Shown here: piece after piece, positions 35,390 through 45,800 of the stretch
Position numbering within the stretch: the first letter of the stretch is position 1
Layout: the number at the start of each line of letters is the position of its first letter
Assembly (NCBI GenBank): GCA_022478985.1
Contig: JAKSZP010000157.1
Location: 102,612-166,611 of the forward strand
DNA length: 64,000 bases
Direction: 5' to 3'
Origin: Massospora cicadina
Lineage: Eukaryota > Entomophthoromycota > Entomophthoromycetes > Entomophthorales > Entomophthoraceae
Program-made: the position numbers and the translations under genes
The notes under the pieces: generated by a model
The model's database searches: none
What the model was told of the DNA's origin: nothing
Seen by the model: only the letters and a program-made list of their open reading frames with translations

Positions 35390-36260
35390 TGAGCACCAAA
35401 TCCCAGCTTTATGCTCTCTTAGCAACAAGATGAGGGTTCTTGAATGGCTGCTTAGAGGTTCCAGGCAGGATAACTTTATTTTTAACTTAACCTTCTCTAT
35501 AAGTTCAGAGGTTCCTAACGATTCTCAGGGGCTGGAGTTATATCTGTCCTAGAGATTTAGGCTTTAAACAGAAATACATATAAGATTGTAAAAAGTACTT
35601 TAAGAAAATGGTTAGTACTATTTAAAGTATTAATGGAAAATAAGGAATGTGATGAGTGATCAGCAAATACAACGTGTGATGGTGGAAGGAGATTTAAGAA
35701 TGCAGGAGGCAATGGCACAGTCCTGGTTCAAAGTTGTAGTAGATCAGGATTCCTTTTTGAATGCTGGACTGAGATCAATTAGTAACACAGTTAAGTGGTT
35801 TCCATTATCTGTTAGTAGGAAGCCAATAGGTGATAAGTCATACTATGTGGCTTAAGGTGGTTAATGTGGTGAGTAGAAGAGTTAAACCACTGAATACACC
35901 CTCAGGCATAATATTATGATGAATAGTATCTCAGATAGAGTATTCTTTTCTATTGCATCAGCCAGTGGAGCACTAATTGGGCGAATTAAGCAGAATTTGT
36001 TAGTTTATAAACTCAGAAGTTTTGGGAAATAATTTTCTGCTTAAAGATATAGGAGTACTAGTGCTTTCAGGCGTTATGCATGATAAAATATTGGTAGATA
36101 TCTTAAAAATAATACTAATTGGCTTTAACCCCAATTATATATCAAATAGTAGTTATAAAATGATGTCATAGTAATGATAGTAAAGTCAACATCCATCAAG
36201 GTATTTAGTATATTATAACCCTAGAGTTGAGTATCACCAAAATTAAGGGGAAGTCTAACA
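35390..36260 (-). repeat. Element C 5' LTR
   Basis: Pair of 18556-19426, read on the minus strand from TGTTAGACTTCCCC (36260) to the primer site near 35390. It contains the ORF-like block 35649-35855, mirrored at 18804-19022 in the other LTR, which is merely the shared LTR sequence. Confidence 0.78.
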
Positions 36261-36775
36261 GTATTTAAGAAACACTAAGAATATTAGTAACAGAGAAAAC
36301 ATCCGCTTGAAGTAATTTACTTAAGTTTAGTAACCTTCACATATAATATCAGTCATCATACAGAAACTGGAAAAACGCCATTTAGACTTTATATTAAAAA
36401 AGGTACATTGCCGCCATTAGTATTCAGCATTAGTATCAATGTTTGGGGTGAGTCTTGAGTAATATTACCAAACTGGTTATATTATGATTAATTTGCAATC
36501 TCAAACACTCGATAAACATTGAAGAAAAGAACTAGAGCAAAAAAACAAAATGATTGTAACCAACCTGCGCTCAAGGAATACCAGGTGGGAGATAAGGTAG
36601 GCCATTATGTTACTCAAGGATTTGGATGAAGAAACAAGTCAGATGTTTTTAAGGTCAGGACCATTTTATATTATTGACAAGTTGGCAACAGACGCCTGTA
36701 CAATAGTAAAGGATTATCAATATTCATATAGTGAATAGGGTCCATCGTAAATACTCAAATTATTGGATTTAGCAA
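36261..36775 (+). pseudogene. Element A integrase C-terminal part
   Basis: Sequence such as LKEYQVGDKV, RSGPFYIIDKLATDA and YSYS is the gypsy integrase tail (GPF/Y-like module). It continues the integrase that breaks off at 18555. Its position directly after element C's right end shows where C inserted. Confidence 0.75.
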
Positions 36776-38315
36776 AAAAAATAAAAACATACCATAAAAA
36801 GTATAGAAAAAAACTATATAGAAAAGATAAAATAATAAAATTAAAAAGTAATTCAGGAGAGTCTCAAAAATAAAGAACATCTGAAATATATATTATAATA
36901 TTGGTTTTATTTATGATGCAAATGTGTGTAACAAACTGTGTTTTTAAAACCAATGCAGTGGAGAGAAGGGGGATGAACTACTACAGTAGTGAAGAATACA
37001 AAGTTATTTGACGTTTGTCAGGACCAGTTTGTTAGGAACCCAGCGTCCTATGGAAAGAAATGGCTTTTGATGTGGGTATGCCATGACCCACAGGTGCATA
37101 CAAGTTCCACAAGGCTCGCTGGTTTTAATGATCTCTGGGTGTGCGTGTTGGAAGGGGTTTTGGACAATCTTCAACCTAGTGAACTGGTGCTCATATTTTG
37201 CGTTTGCTTTATTAACTTAACTAACTAGAAAGTCTTCAAATTAATTATTTCAGTATAACTAAAATGGAAAATAATAATAAGAATAATCCAACACCCTACC
37301 ATTATCAGGGTAATAGGTTATATGGGGGAAAGGAGGGAAAAGAGCAACTAAGCCCAATCATGTTAGAGGATAAAAAAAATTATTAAATCTGTTAAATATA
37401 AATTTAGTCCCAATTTTGCCTGAATAATGACAACTGAGGTTTTCAAGCTATTCTTGGGATGATTTCCTGACTTCCAAACGCTCAAATTCGCCTTTTTGAT
37501 TTAAGAATAGGGTGTCAGGTTTAATCCCCGTTTTTGGCCCTTTCTTTTTGACTTTTTGCATGAATTTTCATCTTCTAGGATAGTTTCCCCCTTCAGATTA
37601 ACTTTATATTGAACAACCAGTTATGAGCATGGAATGGGGACTGTGATGTGGGGCTTCTGTATTCTCCTAAAGTCTTCAAAATGATGCTTAAATTTTTCTC
37701 AGTTAAGAGCTGGCAGATTTTCACAATAGGATAGGTTTAGGTTGGGGGAGTGTGAACGAGGCATGTGGCAAACAGGGAGGGGCAGCAGCCACCCATCTCT
37801 CAACCAGGATATGCCCCAGGTCAGAGATATGAGTGAGAAGAAGGGCCTTAAGGTTTGATCCTTTTTGGTTTCAAAGGGGTGTACACCCCTGTCCAGCTTA
37901 TTGGCTGGCCTCTGAGGCCATACAAAGCTCTTTTTGAAACCATGTTCGTTTTTTGTTGAAGTGATTCACTGATAAAGTGAACTTGAAAATCCAACTTTGT
38001 TAGATTTTGAGATCCCCAACCTGGGGGAGACAGTCATTCAGGTGGTTACAATTAGCAAGCATGACTAAGTAACCCTGGTGTGGCGTGCAGCCATGAGGAA
38101 TGTGCTCATACAGGATGGCAGTGAAAATGAGAAGGAGAAGAGGATAATGAACCGCGCTGCCAAGAATGGCCATGAGAAGAAGCATTGAGCAAAAAGAAAA
38201 GATATATCTCTGCTGAAATTTATTTTATCCATTCTGGCTGGCTCATGCAATGGAACAAAGCAGAATTTAACTCCAAAAACACCATCTTTGCTGGATAACC
38301 TGGTAAATCCAGGGG
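36776..38315. other. Element A extra region between integrase and 3' LTR
   Basis: About 1.5 kb with no pol domain. It starts with A-rich sequence, shares atatatattataatattggttt with element B at the same relative place, and ends in a short purine tract (ccagggg) before the LTR. A plus-strand ORF at 36989-37228 and minus-strand ORFs at 38000-38250 are the only open frames worth noting. Confidence 0.6.
38000..38250 (-). CDS. Antisense hydrophobic/Cys ORF (element A)
   Basis: Two overlapping minus-strand frames. The 61-codon frame 38185-38000 starts with ATG and has a hydrophobic N-terminus (MLLLMAILGSAVHYPLLLLI) followed by HGCTPHQ and further cysteines. The frame 38250-38065 is also hydrophobic. 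The location and general make-up match the antisense ORF of element B. This may be a decayed secreted-protein gene, but no family is recognised. Confidence 0.3.
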
Positions 38316-39542
38316 TGTATCAGAATTTTGGAACGCCCACATTATCCAGCTGTGGCAGATTATAGTACCAATGTGTTTATCTCGCTTTAGTTTGCTTTAG
38401 TAATAAGAAATCTTAAGGAAGTTGTAGTTATCAATGTTTTAGCTATTGTTTGAATTTGGTTCCCTGTGGAACATAAAATTATCTATTATTGCATTTGTTC
38501 TTAAGCTTGTTGATGTTTTTTGTTGTTATGAGATAACCCCCATCAATTTTTGTAAGAATTTCAGAGGTTGGTTTAATCATCAAAGAGTAAATTTTTATGT
38601 GGATCAATCAGGGTTTATCACTGATTGATGAGGGTGTTTTCAGAGTTACTAAAGCGTTGATAACGTTTTTCATGGCAGTAACTTGCAATTTAGCCAAAGT
38701 GATGTGACCTGCTACAATGGGTAAATGGTCACATTATCTAAGCAGGTTGCTAGATTGAAAAGATTAATCTGCTGGGGTTAAATAAAGGCGTTGGGACACG
38801 CTATTTTCTGAATACAACCCAGGTGCTGGTCAGAATCTAGTTGGAGGTGAATTTGGCTAGGTAGATGAAGTTTACATCATAAGACGAGTTTTCAGGTTTA
38901 CTTATTAGCAGTGGATGCCATTCCCCATGTGATGCCAACCATAGATGGGCAACTTATTCCCTATATAAACCCTTATCATGTGTTAAAGGAAGACTTAGTA
39001 GTAAATTATATAATAATACAAATGTATTGTGTTGAAGGTGGTTAGCCTTGCAGTTAAAACTGCTTCCCCCTAGTGCAGGTTTTGAGTTTGAAACCTGTAC
39101 TGGCTAGAAAAATTCTCTGTGTGGTATATTTGTCCCAAGGTTGACCCACCTCAAATATTTACAAATTCATCATGTTCTTAGAGAAGAGTTAGAGTTGATT
39201 TCTCATATTTAATATGTTTTGTGCTCAACTACTCTTGTGTAAAAGTTAAAGGGATAGTTTCCCTTGTCCAGATTTCTTCAAAGTTACCAGAAGAAAGGTT
39301 GTCAGTACCTCTCTGGAGGAGAATACCTAAGCGAAATTGATACCATTAGTAGTTAAAAAACCAACTACATAGTTATCTTTATACAACTGTCATTGTATCA
39401 TATATCAATATGCTCAATCAAAAATGAACTTGTGCAGTAAACACTAAAAGCTAAACCATTCTTAGGACATATTGTCACATTAAAATTAGAAGAATGGTAA
39501 AAAGCTTGAACAATCAGGTATGTTATATATTTTAAAAAATCA
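38316..39542 (+). repeat. Element A 3' LTR (contains SINE-2)
   Basis: Starts TGTATCAGAATTTTGG and aligns with 9003-10139. Shared blocks include gggtttatcactgat, tggtcacattaYctaagcaggt and tccctatataaacc. Length without the SINE is about 1.1 kb, like the other LTR. The end near ttttaaaaaatca is approximate. Confidence 0.82.
39032..39155 (+). mobile_element. tRNA-derived SINE, copy 2
   Basis: Inserted in the 3' LTR of element A; the 5' LTR (about 9715-9720) has the empty site. A-box-like tggttagccttgcagtt, B-box-like gagtttgaaacc, and a strong hairpin (caggttt with aaacctg) resemble a tRNA D arm and T arm. Then follow ctggct and the shared body gtggtatatttgtcccaagg then ttgacccacct. No exact target duplication is seen. 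Confidence 0.85.
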
Positions 39543-39908
39543 ATAACCCCTTCAGACCTATAGGTGAATTTACTTAAAAGCTGAAATTAAATTATAAGTC
39601 TAAAGGTTTTAGAAAAATTTGTGAGGTAATTGGTATATTCTCCTTAGTATTTTCGGATAGGGTAACAAGGAAAACTACTCTGCTCCTCAATATTTATCTT
39701 TCTAGAGCAGATATGCTTTTCTTACAGCAATGTGGATAATATCCAAGTCTAGGGCTCTGGTTTGTTTATTCCTTACTAGTATATTGTAATGTTTTTTCTG
39801 CGTACCTTTAAAGCTTTTTCTAAAAAGTTATCTTTGATCCCATAAGCCCTCATTGTGGAGATTTCAATTATAATGTCATAAGATTGTTTTAGAAATATAA
39901 TGGCCAAA
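39543..39908. other. Flank between elements A and E
   Basis: 366 AT-rich bases with no recognised feature. It is either original DNA downstream of A or further debris. Confidence 0.4.
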
Positions 39909-40679
39909 TGTTGTAGTTAATTTTTCCAGACATTTAGAAATGTTATTTTTATAATTAATGCCATACTTTAGCTAATAATTAGATAGTGACTTGCTTAGCC
40001 AACATACTTATCTCTGTATGTGGGCCATGTTTTCATATGTAAAAGCTTAACGTACTGAATTGCTATTAAATAAAACCTTAAATCACATTAATGCATCTTT
40101 ATTCCTTTAAGCTAATAAGCCATTGTAATTATGGCCTAGATTATCTTATTGCCTCCTAATATATTCAGCTTATTCTTCTATGTTGCCCCAGTGCCAACAT
40201 AAAGACATCAGTAATATGGCCCTTATAATTATCAGGGCCATCTGCCAGTAATTCAACTAAGTTCAGCGGATTACATCTTTTTTCAAGAAATACTCCAAGC
40301 TCTATTTTTTCGCTTCTTTGGCCCAATTTGAATATCACCATCTTTAGTCTACCAGTTTTATAGTGCCGTTGGTATATAGGGAAAGCATCAATGAGAACGC
40401 TGGTAGAACGAGCATATCTGAGAATTGCCAACTGCAAGGGGATCTTTTTCCTGTAGAAGCTGTGAGAGCCTACTAAGAAGATTATTAGAGCAAGCCCTAG
40501 AGCTACTGGCAGTACAGATACTTTAGCATGCTCTATTACTTAATTAATAAGAGCTCTGTTATTGTAATAATGTTTTTGTGCTGTTTTTATCAAGGCTACT
40601 GTCATCAAACAGTACCTCTTGTTATGTGTATAATTGATCTTTGCAGATGGATTCTGATGCCCCTGCACGAATTTCAACA
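39909..40679 (+). repeat. Element E 5' LTR
   Basis: Starts TGTTGTAGTT and ends TTTCAACA. It aligns with 63348-64000 over long blocks (for example tagctaataattagatagtg, gattatcttattgcctcctaat, ccagtaattcaactaagttcagcg). It is about 771 bp long and followed by the clearest primer site of the window. Confidence 0.87.
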
Positions 40680-40699
40680 TTTGGTGCTCACTACAGGGG
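40680..40699 (+). other. Element E primer binding site
   Basis: tttggtgctcactacagggg follows the LTR end ...tttcaaca. The complement would be a tRNA 3' end reading CCCCTGTAGTGAGCACCA. Variants of this site follow the LTRs of elements A, B, C, F and G. Confidence 0.8.
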
Positions 40700-41906
40700 A
40701 TTACATTGTTTTTCTGTGTATCTTGTTAAAGTATGGATTCTGGTCACTTAGTCATAGACTACTCCGCTGATAGAGGTAGCACGAATTCCAGACATTAATG
40801 GGCCTGGCACTGAGGCCATGACAAATTGTTCTAATAGAATTATTCAAGTTCAAGCAGAATTTAAATTCACATTTACTGCTTTCTAACATTATATTAGGTA
40901 TTATCAGAAAATGAAGACCTAAGAAAAAATATGGAGGAGGCTGTTTGTCTTATTAACAAATTAAATTTAGAGCTTGACTCCTTATGTGTAGAGCATATTG
41001 CTTTGAAAGCGGACTTTCAGAGCACTAAACAAACAATTATTTCTATGGATAATGTGATACAAGAAGAATACCGTTTTTCTGAATTAATTAAACCAGATTA
41101 AACATTATATATCATCAAAATAAATGCTAGTTTCATCAAGGTCTAGTTATTCAGAATCTCTTCTAACTGAACATGATAGTGAGGGCAATGTGGCACAGGT
41201 TATGTGTAGCTGACAAGTAGCCTTACCTTCTGTTCTTACAGTGGGAGCTTTCACGCACCCTGACCATATGGTGGCTCTAAAGTGTGTTACTTCTCCTCCA
41301 TTTATTAGTAACCTGGATTCTCATATAAGGCATTTCAGGGCACTCAGCACTGCAGCCATGATAATCAATTATTTGTTAATCTTATTAATTTACCAAAGTT
41401 CAAAGAGACGGTAAATGTACATAGTTTTCTGAATCTATAAGTTTATGGCCAGAGCATCTGAGAACACTAAGTTTTCTGCGGTAATAGGCTCATTGGATTC
41501 TGAAAGGCAGAAGTTATTAATGCCGAAACTAAAGAAGGCCAGCGTATTCTACTTTAATACTGAAGGACCTCCTTATCAAAGAGTATAACAGAACCTAAAG
41601 GATGTCCACAAATAAGAAAAAATCTTAATATCTCTTTTAAAAACTATGGAACCATTCAAGTATTTGTGAAAGCTTTTACTGGAGGTGCAGAAGTAATCTA
41701 GGGCTAGTGTATAATTTACTTTGATGCCCAGATGGCGCTTTGCCATGACTGTGAGCCTTATACTGAGTTGTATCAGGCTTTGATACCTGTAACGAATGAG
41801 GAGAATAATATAACCCATAGGTGAATTGTTTCCATCATTCCGCTGTTATATTTAAAGCTCCTGATCCAAGTCTGTGTGAATCACGTGATAAATTTGATAG
41901 GGTATC
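40700..41906 (+). pseudogene. Element E gag, N-terminal part
   Basis: A helix-rich charged segment (EDLRKNMEEAVCLINKLNLE) near 40915-40975 resembles the gag start of element B. The remainder carries many stops and is cut at 41906 by element D. Frame pieces just before the cut (ESRDKFDR) run straight into D's LTR, giving a fused ORF (41821-42402) that is an artefact of the insertion. Confidence 0.6.
41902..41906. repeat. Element D target duplication, left
   Basis: gtatc, repeated exactly at 49914-49918 after the 3' LTR of D. Confidence 0.9.
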
Positions 41907-43063
41907 TGTAAGTCCTGAGGAACGTCCCCTGTGTGTCAATCAGGCTCTCTTTCCATTTCTGAGTAAAAAGGTTCCAAAAAGGGTGGCTGTACCCCTCGTT
42001 ACCCAGGGTGACCTCGCCCACATGGTAAACAAGCTCTGGGTAACATCTCTCCCTCTTTGGATCCCTCCCCTGGTGCCCTCACTCACTTCAGCTAAACTTG
42101 TCCACCAGATCATGGAAATCTGCACTGAGATCACCAAACTGAAGTTGTTTGGTCTGAAAATGATTGAAAACAAGCCCAATAATTGGAATCCACATAGTCA
42201 TAAAGGGATAAAAATTGATCCATCGGCAAAAATTGCTGAAAGTTTCAATTTGGCCAACAATACAATTGTCAAAATTAACCCCCTTTCAAAATTGTCAGGG
42301 ATAATCCTCGATGTGCAGGTAATAGCATCAGACACCATTGACAATAGTTTGAAGCTCTCTTCCAGCAAATTGGGAGTTGCAGCCAATGCAACGTTTTTTT
42401 AAATGAATGGCCCAGTGACCGGGCATGGGCAGGTTGGGCATTCTGAACCTGTTCCCAACCAATTAGGACTTCCCCTATTTGGGGTTGCTTGGGGGATTCC
42501 CACTGCTTGTTGGGCCAGATGCGTCATGCTAACCATCAGAAATGCAGTTGAGCCTCAGTTTGGGCGATTGAGGTCAAACTGATGGTAACTTGGCTTGCCA
42601 CCAAATCCTTTGATGTCAGTTCCTATTGAGCTTATCTGTTCCCATCCCCAAATAATTCGCCAGTTAAATTGAACTTGAGGGACCTGATTCCTGCTTGTTC
42701 CCACATCAATTATCCACTATTTAATCAGTTGCATAACACTAAGAAAATTGTTGGTCGATTTTCTTCCTTTATCTTACATTAAAAATCCTCTCCCCAAATT
42801 TAGTTTTTTTCTATATGTTGAAAAATAAACCGCCCTTTCCACCAGCACTCACACACTCCTCGGGGTTAATGGCCATATTCATCTGGTATTTCATATTGTG
42901 TTTTATGAAGTTCTGGCTCATTGACAGTTATTGGCAGAAGTCCTCTATTGTTTAATATCCGTCAGATCAGCAGCAGTATCTTTTTCATTCTGGTTTGCCG
43001 TTTGGGTGCTCCAGCACCTAGGCTGACAGGCCAGTCTAATTCTAACTTGCTGTTTGCCTGACA
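41907..43063 (+). repeat. Element D 5' LTR
   Basis: Starts TGTAAGTCCTGAGG and ends TTTGCCTGACA. It matches the 3' LTR (48753-49913) at nearly full length with scattered substitutions. An open frame of about 165 codons runs through its first half (to 42402). Confidence 0.93.
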
Positions 43064-43379
43064 TAATCGACCAATCATTAGTTCTAACCATTTCCATCTT
43101 TCTCATAGAATTGGCATAGCAATGGCCCCTTCTTTTCAGCTGAACCAGGTTGTGAAGGAAATTTTCCCTGACTATAATAGCCTAGTTTCACTCAAAATGT
43201 CCAATCCATACCCCATAGTTGCCATGGCTATTGTGCCCATATCAGTAGGTTTGATAATCTGACTTGCGACGAGCTTACTCCCCCTATGAGCCTAGTGGCT
43301 TCCCCTGACTCCACTACCATCTCTTCGATATCACTAGATCAACAACTATCAATAAAGAAATTTGCTTACTTGACTACCC
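43064..43379 (+). pseudogene. Element D gag remnant
   Basis: Too short for a gag gene. A frame with CHGYCAHISRFDNLTC (clustered Cys/His) may be the remains of the zinc knuckle, followed by a Ser/Thr/Pro-rich linker into the protease. The bulk of gag appears deleted. I see no primer site of the GGTGCTCAC type behind this LTR. Confidence 0.5.
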
Positions 43380-44081
43380 ATGAAGATTAGTGTTGGGTCC
43401 CACCATGTCTCATTTGAGGCTTTGGTGGATACCAGAGCTGTGGGCAACTTTATGAGTGTTGAACTAGTCCAACAATTGGAACTTGACCTGGATGTAGGTC
43501 CTTTGGTGATGGTTGCTTCTTCAATCTTTCAAACCTCATACCTAGTTCACCAGCTAGTTTCATTCTTAGTACATCAGTTCATCTTCTGCAATCAGTTCTC
43601 AGCAATGCCAAATTTAGTGTTCCCAGTTATTTTAGGAGTTGAATGGTGGCGTCAGCAACATGTTAAGATTCATCTAGAGTCAAATATGTTGTCATTTGCC
43701 AATGATCAAACGGAGGGAGAATTTCCTTTAGTCAATACTCTCAAGAAAACCCAAAGTCGTAGCTCCATTGTTTCCCTTGTTTCCCCTTTGGGCCTTCCAT
43801 CCAATTTTCCCAAAGAATTGATGCACTATCAGAGTATTTTAGATCCTGAGAAGGCAGACTGTCTTCCCCCTCAACCCAAATTTAACTTGGTATTCTGTAC
43901 GACGGTACAGTTGGTGAATATCAACTGCCCGTTGTATCCTCACACAGCGGAGGAGGAGGTTGCGCCCAACACTTGGTTAGATGATATGCTTAAAAAAGGG
44001 TGGTTATTTAAGGAGACTTTTCCAGTCGCGTCTCCCATTGTCTTCGCCAAAAAGCCAATGGTTCCCTTCATCTCTGTGTAG
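43380..44081 (+). pseudogene. Element D protease and RT start
   Basis: A 233-codon open frame. The protease site reads ALVDTRAVGNFMS, with Arg replacing the catalytic-loop Gly of DTGA, so the enzyme is probably dead. VILGVEWWRQQ follows, matching the typical ILGxxW end of the domain. The C-terminal part (TWLDDMLKKGWLFKETFPVA, SPIVFAKK) is the beginning of RT. A stop at the end separates it from the next RT piece. Confidence 0.85.
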
Positions 44082-44700
44082 AATACTGACATTTAAACAA
44101 AGTTACAATTCATGATCCCTACCCCCTGTCTCTGGAGCAGATGCTCAGCCAAGTAATCACCAAATCTCGTGTGTTCTCTAATTGGACTTGTCAATTCCTT
44201 CAACCAGATTCAGGTAATGGAAGGACAAGAATATCTAACAGCAAACTGGATGAAGCAAGGCATTTTCCAATTCCATGTAATTCCCTTTGGGTTGAAGAAT
44301 GCGCCGGTACATTTCAATGAATGTTTGACAGTGTACTGGGTGATCTCCAGTTCACTTGCATGGTTGTGTATATTGATAACATTTTGGTTCACTCCCTGAC
44401 TCCTAAACAACATGCTATTGACTTGGAAGTGGTTGTGGCAGCTTTGCACAAGGCGGGCTTGTTCGTCAAGCCTTCCAAATGTGAGTTCTATAAAAAGGAA
44501 GTTACCTTTCTTGGTAACCTCATCCTTAAGGACGCCTAAATGATTCCTCCCAATAAGTTGGATGCTATCCATCAATGGCCTACTCTGACAACCCAGAAAC
44601 AATTATGGAGTTTCTTGGGAACAATTATTTTTCTAAAACATTTCCAGGCTCTTTCCCAGTTGACTGCCCCACTCCACCCCCTCACCGGTAAAAATGTACC
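44082..44700 (+). pseudogene. Element D reverse transcriptase
   Basis: Pieces in two frames: YLTANWMKQGIFQFHVIPFG then LKNAPVHFNECL (44169-44399), and VVYIDNILVHSLTPKQH, LHKAGLFVKPSKCEFYKKEV, TFLGNLI (44321-44539). The active site is Y-I-D-N (44369-44380) rather than YxDD. A stop follows before IPPNKLDAIHQWPT and SFLGTIIFLKHF, the thumb/connection. Confidence 0.87.
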
Positions 44701-45180
44701 ATTTTTTGGATGCCCAGGTGCCAGCAGGCGTTTGAGTCAATCAAAGAAGTGTTTTTATCCCCTCCCATCCTGAAACACACGGATCCTGCCAAGTTGTATA
44801 TCTTTGCATGGGATGTCTCCTCAGTGGCAGTGGGGGCAGTGCTGCTCCAAGAGCACAAGGGCTTAGAACATCTGGTCGCCTACTTTTCCTGAAAATTTAC
44901 TTCTATGGAGCAATCCTGGGCCATCTACAATAAGGAGTTGGCAGCTGTACATGGGCATTGACTCATTGGCGGTACCTGTTACAGGGTGCCCAGCATGAGT
45001 TAACTGTTCACACGCATCACCAAGCTCTCTTTTATTTCCACAAACCCCAAAAATTGGTGCATTGGTAAGCTTATACCTATCAGGGCTTGTTCAGTTTTAA
45101 TTTCGAATATGAATTTGTAAAAGGTTCTCTTAACTTACTTCCAGATTTTCTCAGCTGCAACCCCACCCACTGTCCCCCAG
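44701..45180 (+). pseudogene. Element D RNase H
   Basis: CQQAFESIKEVFLSPPILKH, LYIFAWDVSSVAVGAVLLQE and HKGLEHLVAYFS are classic gypsy RNase H (44710-44892). FSFNFEYEFVKGSLNLLPDF corresponds to the usual end (GxxNxxPDxLSR). Frameshifts and stops lie between the two parts. Confidence 0.85.
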
Positions 45181-45800
45181 ATTCAGAGGAAGTGGATCTC
45201 ATTACCATAATTCCCGCTGCTAAAATTTATCAACTATTTCCCCATCATCTCTTCCACCACCCTTTGTCCCAATGCACTGCTCATTGCTCAGGTCTTAGTC
45301 AGTCAAATGACCTGCCCCAAAGGGGTGGAGTTATTCGAGCACTTGTCCCTCCAAAATCATAAACACTCTCTTTACTCCTTGGTGGAGGGTCTATTTATCT
45401 CCAGTCAAGAATTTGGGTTCCCCCTCCATTCAGAGCCGAGGTATTTTGCAAGCATCATGATCCCCCCACAGTCAGCCATCTGGGCAGTAAGAAATGCATT
45501 GACTTGATCAAGTGAACCTACAATTGAGCAGGTTTAACTAAGTAAGTTCTGGCCTGGATCACCAATTGCGTTACTTGTGCTCATGCTAAGTCAGATCACT
45601 CTGGTAGAAATGGGCTTCTGCACCCCTTACAACAGGCGGAGGGTCCATGGACATTGGTGTCCATAAATTTAAGTATTGAACTCCCCTGCTCTAATGGGTT
45701 TATGGCGGTGATGGTGGTAGCGAATCTTTTTACTAAGGTTTCTCTTTTTATTCCCTGCACTTCTGCAATTACTTCGGAGGAAACCTCCCCATCTCTTTGT
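45181..45800 (+). pseudogene. Element D integrase, first part
   Basis: The zinc-binding region (HKHSLYSLVEGLFISSQEFG; CVTCAHAKSDHSG near 45575-45605) is followed by core sequence GPWTLVSINLSIELPCSNGF and MAVMVVANLFTKVSLFIPCT. The first catalytic position reads N (SIN) where Asp is expected. H3 inserted after TSEET, at 45801. Confidence 0.83.
45780..45800. repeat. H3 target duplication, left copy
   Basis: gaaacctccccatctctttgt, matched by gagaccgcccatctttttgt at 47728-47747 with a few differences. Both encode the same integrase segment (start ETxxxLF), so the duplication is about 20 bp. Confidence 0.78.

Larger units (their letters stand above)
18556..36260 (-). mobile_element. Pol-less LTR element C (minus strand)
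   Basis: Two related LTRs (18556-19426 and about 35390-36260) flank about 2.3 kb of own internal DNA, split by element B. On the minus strand the 5' LTR is at 35390-36260. It is followed by a primer site (tttggtgctcacaacagagg), a gag-like start (35260-35046) and, beyond B, a region ending in a purine-rich tract and the 3' LTR. No protease, RT or integrase is seen. It carries an unrecognised ORF (19610-20101). It inserted in the integrase of element A. A clean target duplication was not found. Confidence 0.75.
9003..39542 (+). mobile_element. Ty3/gypsy LTR element A, heavily interrupted
   Basis: An old gypsy element whose parts appear in the correct order despite about 22 kb of later insertions: 5' LTR 9003-10139, primer site after 11985, gag with CCHC, protease with DSGA, RT, RNase H, integrase to about 18555, integrase end from 36261, an extra 1.5-kb 3' region, and 3' LTR 38316-39542. 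Inserted in it are H1, H2, element C (which contains element B) and SINE-2. I could not find a matching 5-bp target duplication, so the exact LTR ends are uncertain. All coding frames are broken. Confidence 0.85.

Noticed and set aside
35649..35855. ORF with a homolog at 18804-19022, a possible conserved gene
   Set aside because: Both copies lie at the same place within the paired LTRs of element C; the similarity is explained by the LTR pair.
39032..39115. A functional tRNA gene
   Set aside because: The arms look tRNA-like, but the acceptor stem does not pair, and the same head continues into a shared non-tRNA body in three copies, so it is a SINE.
8998..39547. A 5-bp target duplication for element A
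   Set aside because: The bases next to the two LTRs (cagtt on the left, ataac on the right) do not match, and the right end of the 3' LTR is uncertain.
41821..42402. A 193-codon host gene starting at 41821
   Set aside because: Its first codons are gag sequence of element E and the rest is the LTR of element D; the fusion was created by the insertion.
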